Origin: Heracleum sosnowskyi
Lineage: Eukaryota; Streptophyta; Magnoliopsida; Apiales; Apiaceae
Assembly (NCBI GenBank): GCA_030848705.1
Contig: CM061239.1
Coordinates: forward strand, 83,186,363-83,250,362
DNA: 64,000 nucleotides
Direction of reading: 5' to 3'
Under the pieces are notes generated by a model. That model saw only the letters and a program-made list of their open reading frames with translations. It was not told where the DNA came from and did not search any database. This document shows positions 21,668 to 35,179 of this stretch, piece after piece; the first letter of the stretch is position 1, and each line of letters starts with the position of its first letter. The translations under genes and the position numbers were made by a program.

Positions 21668-24600
21668 TAATTTTTGGAATAATTTAAAACTTTTCTTATT
21701 ATAATTAAGTGCAACAGTGAATAGTGATATTGGTGGATGAATAGTGATTTTGAGGGTTAAGAAAATTTTTCATGCCACCTATGTACGAGACGTAGTGTGG
21801 ATATTTCAAAGTCATATTAGTGATCTACGGAGTAAATAAGTGAATGCAAAGACGATCGGAATTCAGAAATTCCAAATTTTATTTTGGTGAAGTATTTGAC
21901 CGGGCAGTGAATTATATATTATTATATTCAAGAAATGAGATATTAAATTAAGGATTTGAGGATTTAATATTTTGGAATTTTATTATATTTGATTTGAGAA
22001 TTTAGAACGAAAACCACTGAGATAGTGAAACGAAGATTCTAGAAACCGCTGAAACTTTATAACAAGGATATTAAGAATATTCGGAAAAGCGTGAGAACCG
22101 TTTCTGAGAACAAGTAATAAAAAGAGAATAAACGAGGAATATTGGAATTAAGATCGAGTTAAGGTATTGTACCACAGTGGAGTAATAAGGTGCAACGTAT
22201 AAGTCGTAACATATTAATCGTATTAAAACGATACAAGATTACATCAACAAAGAGCTAGTAGTGGAGCATGACTAGATTTCCACTAAACACAAGTTTGGTA
22301 GTGGAAAATGACATAAGAATCCACTAACTACAAGCTAATTAGTGGAAGATGACATAAGACACTAGATATTATCCTAATAATGCAAGATGAGATCATAAAA
22401 CAAGAAGCAACCAAGCAAGCACTTTATTTTCTCTCCAAGAACACTCCATTCGGCCAAAACACACAGCAGCTCTGTAAAACGACCATATCTCCCTCATTTC
22501 TCAATGGAATTTTTCGTTCTATAGCTTGTTGGAAAGGTATTGAGAAGCTCTACAACTTTTCGTTAGGAACCTCGTCCAGAAAAGCATGGTAAGGACCTCG
22601 TTTTTGCAGTTCCTTGAACGGATGAATAGTACTTTCAAGGAACTAACTTTAATTTCTTGTTTTCTTTGGATGATCTAAGTTGTATTAAGGCTATACAAGG
22701 ACTAACCAAGGTTGATCAAGGTCTTTACACACATCAAGAAAGGTATAAACCTCATGAACCCTTAGTTGACTTTGTGTTTTATGGATGTTCTTGATGATTG
22801 TTAGCTTAGTTAAGATTATGGTGTTAAGTATAAGCATGTTAGCATGATCTTGTAGTTGATTAAGCCCTATGTTGATTAAGATGTTAAAGTATGATATCCC
22901 TGGACTGATTGAGATTAGAATCATGTGTATAAGAAGTATGTATGCCCGGTGTGGCTTGGTTTGATGATTATGATTTTTGGAACGTCCGATTTATAGCCGT
23001 CGTAATGCCCAAATTTTTACCTACTGATTGGTTCCCTGTTTTTCCTCTGTTAGAGCTCGACCCTTGAGTCCTACTGCCCATGATTGTGTAGTTTATGTTA
23101 TAAGCTTCTTAATGATATGTGGTTCGCCTAATTTGGCCGAACGGTTTAAGAGAAAAGTGAGTTTTAGTAAACGCCGTTCGGAAGAACGACCCATCTCTGG
23201 TCATCAATTTTGAGTCTATATTTGGACCACTTCAGAGCCATATTAAAATTTGAAACTTTGAGGAATAATACTAGAGACAGTTAGGAAGGCTCACGAAAAG
23301 GATTCGTATTAAAAAGATTATTTTTCGATTTTATAAAAATGTTTTAGTCAAGGTCGCGCAAGTGAAAACCACTGAAAACGAGACTTAGAAACCAAGGCTC
23401 CAAATGGTTAAGTATAACTTGGGTTTGAGAATGGATTTCAAACCAAACTTGTGATATAAGTAATTGTCGAATAAACATGGACTTAGTATGAGCCTATAAC
23501 GAGCTAGTAATTCCTTGGTTGTGTTTCGCTTACGTGTTTAAGCATTGAGTTATAAGTGGTTTATCGAGGGGATTAATCGTGCGTTTCTTTGATTTTGTCT
23601 AGATTGTCCGGCATCGTCGCGAACCCCTATCACTTCTCGAGCATCAGGCAAGTTTACTAAACCTTACTCTATTGTTAGAGTGGGCATATTTTCAAATGTT
23701 TAACACTTGCTGATTCAAAAACATATCTATATATATATATATATTCTTTGTTCCCAGTATCTGGCAAGTTTCTAAAACCATACTTTGAAGTATTCATATA
23801 TTAGATGCAAGTTTTCTAAATCCCATGCTGTATTTCAGATTACATTATACTGATGATGCATATGATATGATAGATGCATGCTTTCAAACCTTACATCGTA
23901 TATAGATGTAACGGTAATAAAAGATAGTGAGATATATATGTTATGTGTTTCTGATTTCGAAATGATACTTGTGGTGCTAAGTAAAAGTTATTGATATGAA
24001 GTTGAACTTATAAGCTATGGATATAGTAATATTTTGGAGCTGATGTGCTAGGCAAAACCCTCAGTAAGGGGGAATATACTCTGCATTTATACTTTGGACC
24101 GGGAATGGTATCAGTTGTTATCTAGAGATATATTATATATTCTCTATATTTATTTTACATACTAAGAATGGTATCAGTTGCTATCTAGGGTTATTTTATT
24201 GTGTTATTACAATTAATCTCGATAAGTGGTTTACAAATTAAAGATCATTTGGAGTTTAATCTATGAAGGGTATATTTTAAATATATGATGAATAGTTGTT
24301 ATCTACCCTTTTTGATAAGAAAGTACTTGAGAATTATTTCTAAATAAATATTCTTTATTAAATATAGTTTGCATTAATTATTTAAAGCCCTACTTCTTAA
24401 GGAAGTATTTTGTGAAAACTATTTTAAACCCTAGATAGCTAATAAAGTATATTTCAGTCAATTTTATGATGAATAGAGAAGGTTCCCAAATCTATTTCCT
24501 GTTTAAGTCTATATTCAGAAAGACTTAAATGTTCGCTCAAACTACCAATACTCGGGGGACCTTTCTCAAGTTTTAATGTTTGCTCAAGTGGACTGCCCGG

Positions 24601-26303
24601 TCCTAAACCTTTTTGAAACTACTCCTTCACCAGCTTTGTATCCAACTATCAAAAATGATTTGAATACTCCTTCAAGACTCGAGGAGTAAAAGCAGTGAAA
24701 TCAGTTGTATCCATGAACAAGCATCAGCTTGGGAAATATGGGTGAATTTTCCTTTCCAACCAGATATGACTACTTTGTGGAGTCGTATACTTGGGGAACA
24801 AGGGAAAGGAACTTGATGTTTCAAAGTTATGGATATTCTCGAACTCGGAGAATGTGTAAGGGACTGAGTGGCGACCTGTCCCCTAAGGGAATTACGCATA
24901 GACCAGCAGTCTATGAGCGGGTCTGTTCTTCCCTTAGATGATTATCAGATAGTGCCCGACCGTAGGATGAGAGAAGAGTATCGGAGGCCCCTAAGGAATG
25001 GGTACCCCTAAGGAATGGGTATGCTCTTCCCCCTACAACCGATTGGCGGGGAGGTAGGTCAGTTAGCGTCTGCCCTATTTTCCTTTCTACGTAGAAAAAC
25101 AGCAGTGGGGATTGCCTTACGACTGATCATCGTAGAGGTATCCCTGTCGCCCAGAATCTCCGTCTACAGTTCATCATCCATGAAAGAAAGTTTATTCAAG
25201 TTATTCAGTTTTATGCAAGTTATCAGAGAACATGTTCTAAGCAAGTTTCCAGAAAAGAAAAGTTATTCAAGTTTACTCAAGTTTATTCCAGTTCATGCAA
25301 GTTATTCAAGTTCAGAAAGCGGATTGGAAATATTTTGCCTTGTCTTTATTTCCAGAATATGATATGAGATAAATGTTTGATATGAAAGATGATATTTGGA
25401 AATTCCTACAACTTCATCTTTTATCTTATGAGTTATGACTCTGATAAAAACCTGATTAAGGATATATATGCACAAGTGGATTTTGGGTTACAGAAACCTT
25501 ATATTTTCCTTATAACTTCATCTTTCAAGTATATGTTGATAGTCTGCTCATATTTTATATAGCAGATATTTTACAGAAAGGATATACTGAGTATCTTGTT
25601 ATTTCATCTTTTATACTATACTAGAACTTTGTTCATAGTATAAACATTGAAAGTTGCAGAGTATTATGAAATGGTATTTGAAATACCACAATGGTACTAT
25701 TTTTGGAATACATTCCGATAAGAAATTGATTTCAGTATCAAGATATTTTGACAAGTTATTGCCTTATACCCGCTTTATTACTGGGTTGAATTAAAGGCAG
25801 AATTATGCCATACTTTCATTACCTTGCTGAGCTATCACTCACTCTTGCTATTATTTTATATATATTATATAGCAGCGAAGCAGGATGCCTAGGGGACGGC
25901 ACGTACCTCGCAAGGCGTTTCCATAAACAGTTTCAGCAGTGATCCCGGGAGTAGTACGAACTAATCGAATCAGGCTACGGCTTTGGTATTCAACTTATGT
26001 ATAGACATGAATGGTATTAGAGGATTGTGAGCATAAGAAGGCTAAGCTGGTAATGTACCACTACGTAGAAATTGTATCAGTAACAGATTCAAAGACATTT
26101 GGGTATTGTAATAAAAGTTATTTATTCCGCAGTTGTTGTAGTGTGTCGTTTCTGAGACTCTAACCTGTGTGTGTGTGTGTGAGACATATATTGTGGGGTC
26201 ATGAGCAGGTGAATTATGAATGGTGTGAGTAATACAGGTAAGGCAAGGAGTACATGGATTGTGACAACCCTAAATCCCTGACCCCGGATTTGGGGCTGTT
26301 ACA
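21668..26303 (+). repeat. Element D 5' LTR (terminal 11-bp deletion)
   Basis: Matches 30528-35174 over its whole length. It starts TAATTTTTGG where the partner starts TGTAATAACCCG and then AATTTTTGG: bases 2-12 are missing. The 11-bp length difference between LTRs is fully explained by this gap. It ends GGGGCTGTTACA. It contains a TA run near 23730-23745, a GT microsatellite near 26167-26181 and many short decoy ORFs identical in both LTRs. Confidence 0.95.
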
Positions 26304-26307
26304 GAGA

Positions 26308-26319
26308 TGGTATCAGAGC
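26308..26319 (+). other. Primer-binding site of element D
   Basis: TGGTATCAGAGC begins four bases after the LTR end, complementary to the initiator-Met tRNA 3' end. Confidence 0.88.
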
Positions 26320-29300
26320 ATTAGGTTACAGTCCTCAGAAACGATAGGAGATTGAGTCTTACAATACCCTTAATAATGATAAGAACGTATAGAGCTCAAA
26401 TTAAGTTCGTAGTCGGGTTAGAGGACATGACCCTGACTGTTTAAGATGAAGGCCGAGAGGGGACTTCTTCTGGAAAACCAGACTTAAGACTTCATGGCTA
26501 GTCACCTCGATTAGTATGAGTTATAGATTGATGGGACTCCGAGATACCAGATTCCGAGGCCTTCGAGTAGGCATTGGATGATGTGCTTCTTGAAATGGAC
26601 GGAGACCCGATAAAGGAAGATCCATAGGAGGATCTAAAGGAAGACCCCATGGTGGGTCAAAGGAAGAATCTTGTAGAAAAGGTGCCGATTGATAAAGATG
26701 TGGTGTGTTACTTGAGGCTTAATAATAAGACAGGATAAACCTTCAAGGGATGAATAAGTGACGAGACGAGAGTTTAAGGATCGTTCATGACTCATCAAGA
26801 GTATGACAAGGAAAGTGGAGTAGAGTCTCCAAGCAGAAGAGGTAGAGGCAGTACAGTCAGTATTAGTGGATTGATTCGACTTGAACGAAACTTATTACTC
26901 GTAGTTGGTTACAGTTGCCCATAAGGAGACGGCATACGTGAGAACCAAGGTGTTCAGATTTTTGCGAACGATTGAGGGTACTTAGTTGCCTAAGGATAGT
27001 GAAAGGAATTGCTTTGGCTACAAGGTTTCAATCCCCCACGACCAGCGATTCCACTGGAAAGAGTGTCTATTACGTCATTGAGGGATTTTATTATCTCAAG
27101 GAGAATTTTGGGTATATGTACCATGCAAATGTTATTGTAAGGCAAGCGCGCTAAGGTGAAATCGAGAACGAGATTTACCACCCTCAGGAAACCAGGAAGG
27201 AATTATGAGGATAGAACAGAAAGGTCAGAAATCAGATCCGAGCATTACTAGTAGGTAAATAGATTGATCAAGTTTCCCTGATTTTGGAAGGGAATTCAGT
27301 AAATTTTTGGCAAACCTTGTCTTTCTGATTACCAGAGAATGTCACCAAAGAGAGTGGAGATTAGAGCGAACCATGTGGATTGGATAAGATAGCCGTTATG
27401 TGGTTTGGTGTACAGACCCTAATGGCTATAATTGATTGTAGAGATAAAATGATGAAGTTGAGATGGGGCGGTAAAGGTGAAATATATGTAAGGACCAAGA
27501 CGGACTGAGAAGTTCCGGGATTGACGTAAATGAAAAGGCTATTGTGCCAAAAGTGTTAAGTTTATGTAGCGCACGGGATTGATATGGGAGAATGAATATT
27601 GGGTATAAGGATGATTGAAATGCAGACCAGATTTAAGCCTGTAGATTCTAACGATCTTCCAGAGTATCGCCCAGTCGACATGAGGAATTGTCAGTACTAT
27701 AGGCGACAACGGTATCGAAGTCTTCTTATAGAACAGAACACTTACTTGAGATGTTTGCGCCTAGTCGAATAGAATTCCCTGCAAGTGCAAAAGTTGATGG
27801 TTGAATTCTTAGCAACTATTATAAGTCAGCAATAACGTAAGTATCGACCACCTTAGGGTGTGCATGGAGAAGAAAAGCTTTGGAATTGAACGATTATCCG
27901 TTAGAGGAGCCGACATAAAAGGCATCCGTTGAGACCTTGGCAAACCTCCCTAATCTATGATCTATCTTGACCTCTCTCCAGGAAAGAATTCTGATAAAGG
28001 GTATATTCCCTCTTCGAAGTTGTTTTATAACACTTGTGCTAAACCATATTCAGTTTCACTTGTGCCAGAGACTGTCACAATGCCTAATTTCAGGCTTTCG
28101 AAGCCCTTTCAAATGATGTTATTTAAGCTTTCACTTTTCTTCAGATAATGAATGACCCTATGGTGATACCTCACCACTTGTTTGTTAAGTACCAGTATCT
28201 TTTTGGTTATTCTTTTCTTTGTATTTTCTTTGGAAACCGCACTTTTGGAATCTGTTAAATTTTAATCCAAGGTGTTCCTTTAAGAAATATTGTCAAAAGA
28301 CGATAATCATTAAATTGATCTCGAATTGCTTTCGTACTTTTCAACTTCCACTGAGACGAACAACCCTATACTTATAGGGGCTACAAGGACTATCTGTCTA
28401 TGTGATAGAAGTCGGATGGGACGCCATCACTTGTAAGTTGTGAAATACAAGAAGGCTAATTACCTTTAGTAATGTCTCAATCGAGGCACACAACGTTGAG
28501 TTCTTATGATCATGTTGATCTCTCGGTAAATTCTCTTACCTCCAATAAGGTTACCTTAAAACTCATAACCTTATGATCACCAGTGTATGACGTTTTCCTT
28601 GATATGGGAGCTATCTTTTCAAGGCCCCATGAATTTTGGTTATCCTCATTGAATTCTAAGGGGAGGCGAACCAGGTCAAATAAGTCAAAATTCGCTGATA
28701 GGAATTAGATTCGCAACGAAATCGCCTATGACAGGAGCGAATCCCTAAGACGAATAGAATGTTAATGACATATCAATGAATTGGTTTATTCTCCCAAGGA
28801 TATTATGATAATGGAAAGGGGATCAAGTGATATATGTGAAAGGAATAGTGATGTGTCGTGTACTCTAGTGACAACGGTGTTAGATAGATGCCATATAGTG
28901 GAATTAAGTTTTTGGAGGAGTTGTTTACGAATGGACACTACCTCTGGGTTAGCAAGATAAGTACTGGCGATAGAGTCAGAGGGAGCTGGTATTGTGACTT
29001 GGGAGAAGTTGACATTATAATAAGGACGGGTTGGTTGACACCCAATGGAGCCCAGACTGATTGTAAGAGAGAGAGAGAGTAATAAATAAAGGATGGAAAC
29101 AGATTCAGAGATTCTTGAATATAGTTTAGACTAAGAAGCTATTACGCCAGAGATCCGAGGCTTAATTAGCTCTTATGGTGGACGCCAAGAAAAGAGATAC
29201 CAAGTAAAAAGGGAACTACAATGGTTTTGGGAGATTGTACAAGGTTTTAATGAGCTACCAGATATCGATTTGGATGACATGAGAATGAATACCGAGTATT

Positions 29301-30510
29301 CAGGGTATAGTGGGAATGAAAGAGTTAGTGACTCATTTACAAGAGTTGTTGTACAAGGATATGATAAGACCCAGTGTACCACCGTGGAGAGCCCGGTGTT
29401 GTTGTAAGAGATAAAGATGTTAGCACAAAATTATGTATCGAACCTCGAGAGTTGTATGAGTTCGACATGGAGAGTAGGTACCCTTGTAAATGATTGTTTG
29501 ATCAGCGGAAGAACGCTGTGTATTTCCAAATTTATTTAAGAACTGGATATCAGTAGTTGGAAGTTAAATCCGAGGATATACCCAAGATTGCGATTCATAC
29601 TAGGAATGGACACTTCGAGTTTTCAGCGAGGTTATTTTGGGTTGACTAATGCACCCACAAATTTTATGGAATGTAATGAATTGGCTTTCAGTTACCCGTG
29701 ATAGTAGATAGCATGAGATGGAGAAATGACTAGAATTGACCTAGAATTATGACTGTGAGATACACTGCCATCCGGGGAAGGCCAATGTGGTGGCCGATGC
29801 CCTTGATTAAAATGAGACAGAGATGGATTCCGAATAATCGGGAATTAAAGGATGAGATTTTACACAAAACCAAGTTAGTCCAACAAACTAGAAAGACAAA
29901 AGATTTCACCAACAAGCGGCTAGTGACAACCAAGACAGACAGAGAAAGTATACGGACTAAGCCTGCGAGCATAGAGATAGTACTGCTATTGATAAGCTAA
30001 ATGGCAAGTTGATGAATGACAAGCAAGTTTATGTTGGTGTATTTTCTGTACAAACAAGATGGAAAATATGAGGTTAGAGATTCGTGATGCTAAGAGATAT
30101 CCTCGTGGAAGGAGTTAATGAGATTTGGAAAGAAAGGGAAATTGAGCCCGAGATTCATTGGGCCATCTGAGATTTTAAAACGCGTCAGGAAGGTGGCCTA
30201 CGAGCCAGCCTTGCCCCCCAAACTTGTAGAATGGTCATAACGGAGTTCATGTGTCAATGCTACGTCAGTATACTATAGATGCCCGGCATATGTAGAGTAC
30301 GAGCAGGTAGACATACAACCTGGTCTGACTTACAAAGAGCAACCTGTGGAAATCACGGATAGAAAAGAACAAGTGCTAAGAGACGAGGTTGCCAAGCTAG
30401 TGAGAGGTTTGTGGAAAATCAAGAGGTGGAAGAATCCACCTGGGAGTTAGAAAGTGCAATGGAAGAGAAGTACCCCCAGTTACTCCTAAGTTGATTCCGG
30501 GACGGAATCC

Positions 30511-30527
30511 TTTTAAGGAGGGGAGAA
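30511..30527 (+). other. Polypurine tract of element D
   Basis: AAGGAGGGGAGAA (30515-30527) lies directly against the TGTAATAACCC start of the 3' LTR. Confidence 0.85.
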
Positions 30528-33500
30528 TGTAATAACCCGAATTTTTGGAATAATTTAAAACTTTTCTTATTATAATTAAGTGCAACAGTGAATAGTGATA
30601 TTGGTGGATGAATAGTGATTTTGAGGGTTAAGAAAATTTTTCATGCCACCTATGTACGAGACGTAGTGTGGATATTTCAAAGTCATATTAGTGATCTACG
30701 GAGTAAATAAGTGAATGCAAAGACGATCAGAATTCAGAAATTCCAAATTTTATTTTGGTGAAGTATTTGACCGGGCAGTGAATTATATATTATTATATTC
30801 AAGAAATGAGATATTAAATTAAGGATTTGAGGATTTAATATTTTGGAATTTTATTATATTTGATTTGAGAATTTAGAACGAAAACCACTGAGATAGTGAA
30901 ACGAAGATTCTAGAAACCGCTGAAACTTTATAACAAGGATATTAAGAATATTCGGAAAAGCGTGAGAACCGTTTCTGAGAACAAGTAATAAAAAGAGAAT
31001 AAACGAGGAATATTGGAATTAAGATCGAGTTAAGGTATTGTACCACAGTGGAGTAATAAGGTGCAACGTATAAGTCGTAACATATTAATCGTATTAAAAC
31101 GATACAAGATTACATCAACAAAGAGCTAGTAGTGGAGCATGACTAGATTTCCACTAAACACAAGTTTGGTAGTGGAAAATGACATAAGAATCCACTAACT
31201 ACAAGCTAATTAGTGGAAGATGACATAAGACACTAGATATTATCCTAATAATGCAAGATGAGATCATAAAACAAGAAGCAACCAAGCAAGCACTTTATTT
31301 TCTCTCCAAGAACACTCCATTCGGCCAAAACACACAGCAGCTCTGTAAAACGACCATATCTCCCTCATTTCTCAATGGAATTTTTCGTTCTATAGCTTGT
31401 TGGAAAGGTATTGAGAAGCTCTACAACGTTTCTTTAGGAACCTCGTCCAGAAAAGTATGGTAAGGACCTCGTTTTTGCAGTTCCTTGAACGGATGAATAG
31501 TACTTTCAAGGAACTAACTTTAATTTCTTGTTTTCTTTGGATGATCTAAGTTGTATTAAGGCTATACAAGGACTAACCAAGGTTGATCAAGGTCTTTACA
31601 CACATCAAGAAAGGTATAAACCTCATGAACCCTTAGTTGACTTTGTGTTTTATGGATGTTCTTGATGATTGTTAGCTTAGTTAAGATTATGGTGTTAAGT
31701 ATAAGCATATTAGCATGATCTTGTAGTTGATTAAGCCCTATGTTGATTAAGATGTTAAAGTATGATATCCCTGGACTGATTGAGATTAGAATCATGTGTA
31801 TAAGAAGTATGTATGCCCGGTGTGGCTTGGTTTGATGATTATGATTTTTGGAACGTCCGATTTATAGCCGTCGTAATGCCCAAATTTTTACCTACTGATT
31901 GGTTCCCTGTTTTTCCTCTGTTAGAACTCGACCCTTGAGTCCTACTGCCCATGATTGTGTAGTTTATGTTATAAGCTTCGTAATGATATGTGGTTCGCCT
32001 AATTTGGCCGAACGGTTTAAGAGAAAAGTGAGTTTTAGTAAACGCCGTTCGGAAGAACGACCCATCTCTGGTCATCAATTTTGAGTCTATATTTGGACCA
32101 CTTCGGAGCCATATTAAAATTTGAAACTTTGAGGAATAATACTAGAGACTGTTAGGAAGGCTCACGAAAAGGATTTGTATTAAAAAGATTATTGTTCGAT
32201 TTTATACAAATGTTTTAGTCAAGGTCGCGCAAGTGAAAACCACTGAAAACGAGACTTAGAAACCAAGGCTCCAAATGGTTAAGTATAACTTGGGTTTGAG
32301 AATGGATTTCAAACCAAACTTGTGATATAAGTAATTGTCGAATAAACATGGACTTAGTATGAGCCTATAACGAGCTAGTAATTCCTTGGTTGTGTTTCGC
32401 TTACGTGTTTAAGCATTGAGTTATAAGTGGTTTATCGAGGGGATTAATCGTGCGTTTCTTTGACTTTGTCTAGATTGTCCGGCATCGTCGCGAACCCCTA
32501 TCACTTCTCGAGCATCAGGCAAGTTTACTAAACCTTACTCTATTGTTAGAGTGGGCATATTTTCAAATGTTTAACACTTGCTGATTCAAAAACATATCTA
32601 TATATATATATATATTCTTTGTTCCCAGTATCTGGCAAGTTTCTAAAACCATACTTTGAAGTATTCATATATTAGATGCAAGTTTTCTAAATCCCATGCT
32701 GTATTTCAGATTACATTATACTGATGATGCATATGATATGATAGATGCATGCTTTCAAACCTTACATCGTATATAGATGTAACGGTAATAAAAGATAGTG
32801 AGATATATATGTTATGTGTTTCTGATTTCGAAATGATACTTGTGGTGCTAAGTAAAAGTTATTGATATGAAGTTGAACTTATAAGCTATGGATATAGTAA
32901 TATTTTGGAGCTGATGTGCTAGGCAAAACCCTCAGTAAGGGGGAATATACTCTGCATTTATACTTTGGACCGGGAATGGTATCAGTTGTTATCTAGAGAT
33001 ATATTATATATTCTCTATATTTATTTTACATACTAAGAATGGTATCAGTTGCTATCTAGGGTTATTTTATTGTGTTATTACAATTAATCTCGATAAGTGG
33101 TTTACAAATTAAAGATCATTTGGAGTTTAATCTATGAAGGGTATATTTTAAATATATGATGAATAGTTGTTATCTACCCTTTTTGATAAGAAAGTACTTG
33201 AGAATTATTTCTAAATAAATATTCTTTATTAAATATAGTTTGCATTAATTATTTAAAGCCCTACTTCTTAAGGAAGTATTTTGTGAAAACTATTTTAAAC
33301 CCTAGATAGCTAATAAAGTATATTTCAGTCAATTTTATGATGAATAGAGAAGGTTCCCAAATCTATTTCCTGTTTAAGTCTATATTCAGAAAGACTTAAA
33401 TGTTCGCTCAAACTACCAATACTCGGGGGACCTTTCTCAAGTTTTAATGTTTGCTCAAGTGGACTGCCCGGTCCTAAACCTTTTTGAAACTACTCCTTCA

Positions 33501-35174
33501 CCAGCTTTGTATCCAACTATCAAAAATGATTTGAATACTCCTTCAAGACTCGAGGAGTAAAAGCAGTGAAATCAGTTGTATCCATGAACAAGCATCAGCT
33601 TGGGAAATATGGGTGAATTTTCCTTTCCAACCAGATATGACTACTTTGTGGAGTCGTATACTTGGGGAACAAGGGAAAGGAACTTGATGTTTCAAAGTTA
33701 TGGATATTCTCGAACTCGGAGAATGTGTAAGGGACTGAGTGGCGACCTGTCCCCTAAGGGAATTACGCATAGACCAGCAGTCTATGAGCGGGTCTGTTCT
33801 TCCCTTAGATGATTATCAGATAGTGCCCGACCGTAGGATGAGAGAAGAGTATCGGAGGCCCCTAAGGAATGGGTACCCCTAAGGAATGGGTATGCTCTTC
33901 CCCCTACAACCGATTGGCGGGGAGGTAGGTCAGTTAGCGTCTGCCCTATTTTCCCTTCTACGTAGAAAAACAGCAGTGCGGATTGCCTTACGACTGATCA
34001 TCGTAGAGGTATCCCTGTCGCCCAGAATCTCCGTCTACAGTTCATCATCCATGAAAGAAAGTTTATTCAAGTTATTCAGTTTTATGCAAGTTATCAGAGA
34101 ACATGTTCTAAGCAAGTTTCCAGAAAAGAAAAGTTATTCAAGTTTACTCAAGTTTATTCCAGTTCATGCAAGTTATTCAAGTTCAGAAAGCGGATTGGAA
34201 ATATTTTGCCTTGTCTTTATTTCCAGAATATGATATGAGATAAATGTTTGATATGAAAGATGATATTTGGAAATTCCTACAACTTCATCTTTTATCTTAT
34301 GAGTTATGACTCTGATAAAAACCTGATTAAGGATATATATGCACAAGTGGATTTTGGGTTACAGAAACCTTATATTTTCCTTATAACTTCATCTTTCAAG
34401 TATATGTTGATAGTCTGCTCATATTTTATATAGCAGATATTTTACAGAAAAGATATACTGAGTATCTTGTTATTTCATCTTTTATACTATACTAGAACTT
34501 TGTTCATAGTATAAACATTGAAAGTTGCAGAGTATTATGAAATGGTATTTGAAATACCACAATGGTACTATTTTTGGAATACATTCCGATAAGAAATTGA
34601 TTTCAGTATCAAGATATTTTGACAAGTTATTGCCTTATACCCGCTTTATTACTGGGTTGAATTAAAGGCAGAATTATGCCATACTTTCATTACCTTGTTG
34701 AGCTATCACTCACTCTTGCTATTATTTTATATATATTATATAGCAGCGAAGCAGGATGCCTAGGGGACGGCACGTACCTCGCAAGGCGTTTCCATAAACA
34801 GTTTCAGCAGTGATCCCGGGAGTAGTACGAACTAATCGAATCAGGCTACGGCTTTGGTATTCAACTTATGTATAGACATGAATGGTATTAGAGGATTGTG
34901 AGCATAAGAAGGCTAAGCTGGTAATGTACCACTACGTAGAAATTGTATCAGTAACAGATTCAAAGACATTTGGGTATTGTAATAAAAGTTATTTATTCCG
35001 CAGTTGTTGTAGTGTGTCGTTTCTGAGACTCTAACCTGTGTGTGTGTGTGTGAGACATATATTGTGGGGTCATGAGCAGGTGAATTATGAATGGTGTGAG
35101 TAATACAGGTAAGGCAAGGAGTACATGGATTGTGACAACCCTAAATCCCTGACCCCGGATTTGGGGCTGTTACA
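30528..35174 (+). repeat. Element D 3' LTR
   Basis: 4,647 bp, TGTAATAACCCG...GGGGCTGTTACA, with complete termini. About 17 substitutions separate it from the 5' LTR. The same family appears again, inverted, at 63325-64000. Confidence 0.95.
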
Positions 35175-35179
35175 GTCCA
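35175..35179. repeat. Target-site duplication of element D, right copy (GTCCA)
   Basis: Matches 21663-21667; the ORF3 frame of C resumes directly after it. Confidence 0.93.

Larger units (their letters stand above)
26304..30527 (+). pseudogene. Element D interior: decayed Gypsy leader, RT, RNase H, integrase and chromodomain remnants
   Basis: A leader (26304-26500) and an acidic mini-ORF remnant (26560-26680) match the start of element G. Near 29590-29670 is an RT remnant (NGHFEF, GLTNAP). Near 29760-29810 is the RNase H end (HPGKANVVADAL). At 29835-29880 is an integrase start (LKDEILH). At 30120-30230 comes the integrase tail (GKLSPRFIGP, KVAYEPALPP). At 30330-30470 is a chromodomain-like end (PVEITDRKEQVL). 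Spacing shows that large parts of RT and integrase are deleted, and stops and frameshifts are frequent. Between about 26900 and 29000 I recognise nothing specific. No functional protein is expected. Confidence 0.75.
21668..35174 (+). mobile_element. Element D: long-LTR Ty3/Gypsy (Tekay-like) with decayed interior
   Basis: 13.5 kb, flanked by TSD GTCCA, with LTRs of 4,636 and 4,647 bp and only 4.2 kb between them. PBS and PPT are recognisable. The interior has remnants of RT, RNase H, integrase and a chromodomain-type C-terminus, but no ORF over about 85 codons. The LTRs differ at only about 17 positions by eye. The combination of fresh LTRs and a dead interior indicates a non-autonomous element moved in trans, resembling the LARD class of large retrotransposon derivatives. 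Orientation is set by PBS and PPT. Confidence 0.92.

Noticed and set aside
22380..25362. Small ORFs in D's LTRs (70-115 codons, repeated at 31251-34233) as genes
   Set aside because: They are duplicated only because both LTRs are nearly identical. No domain, and several change sequence or length through single substitutions.
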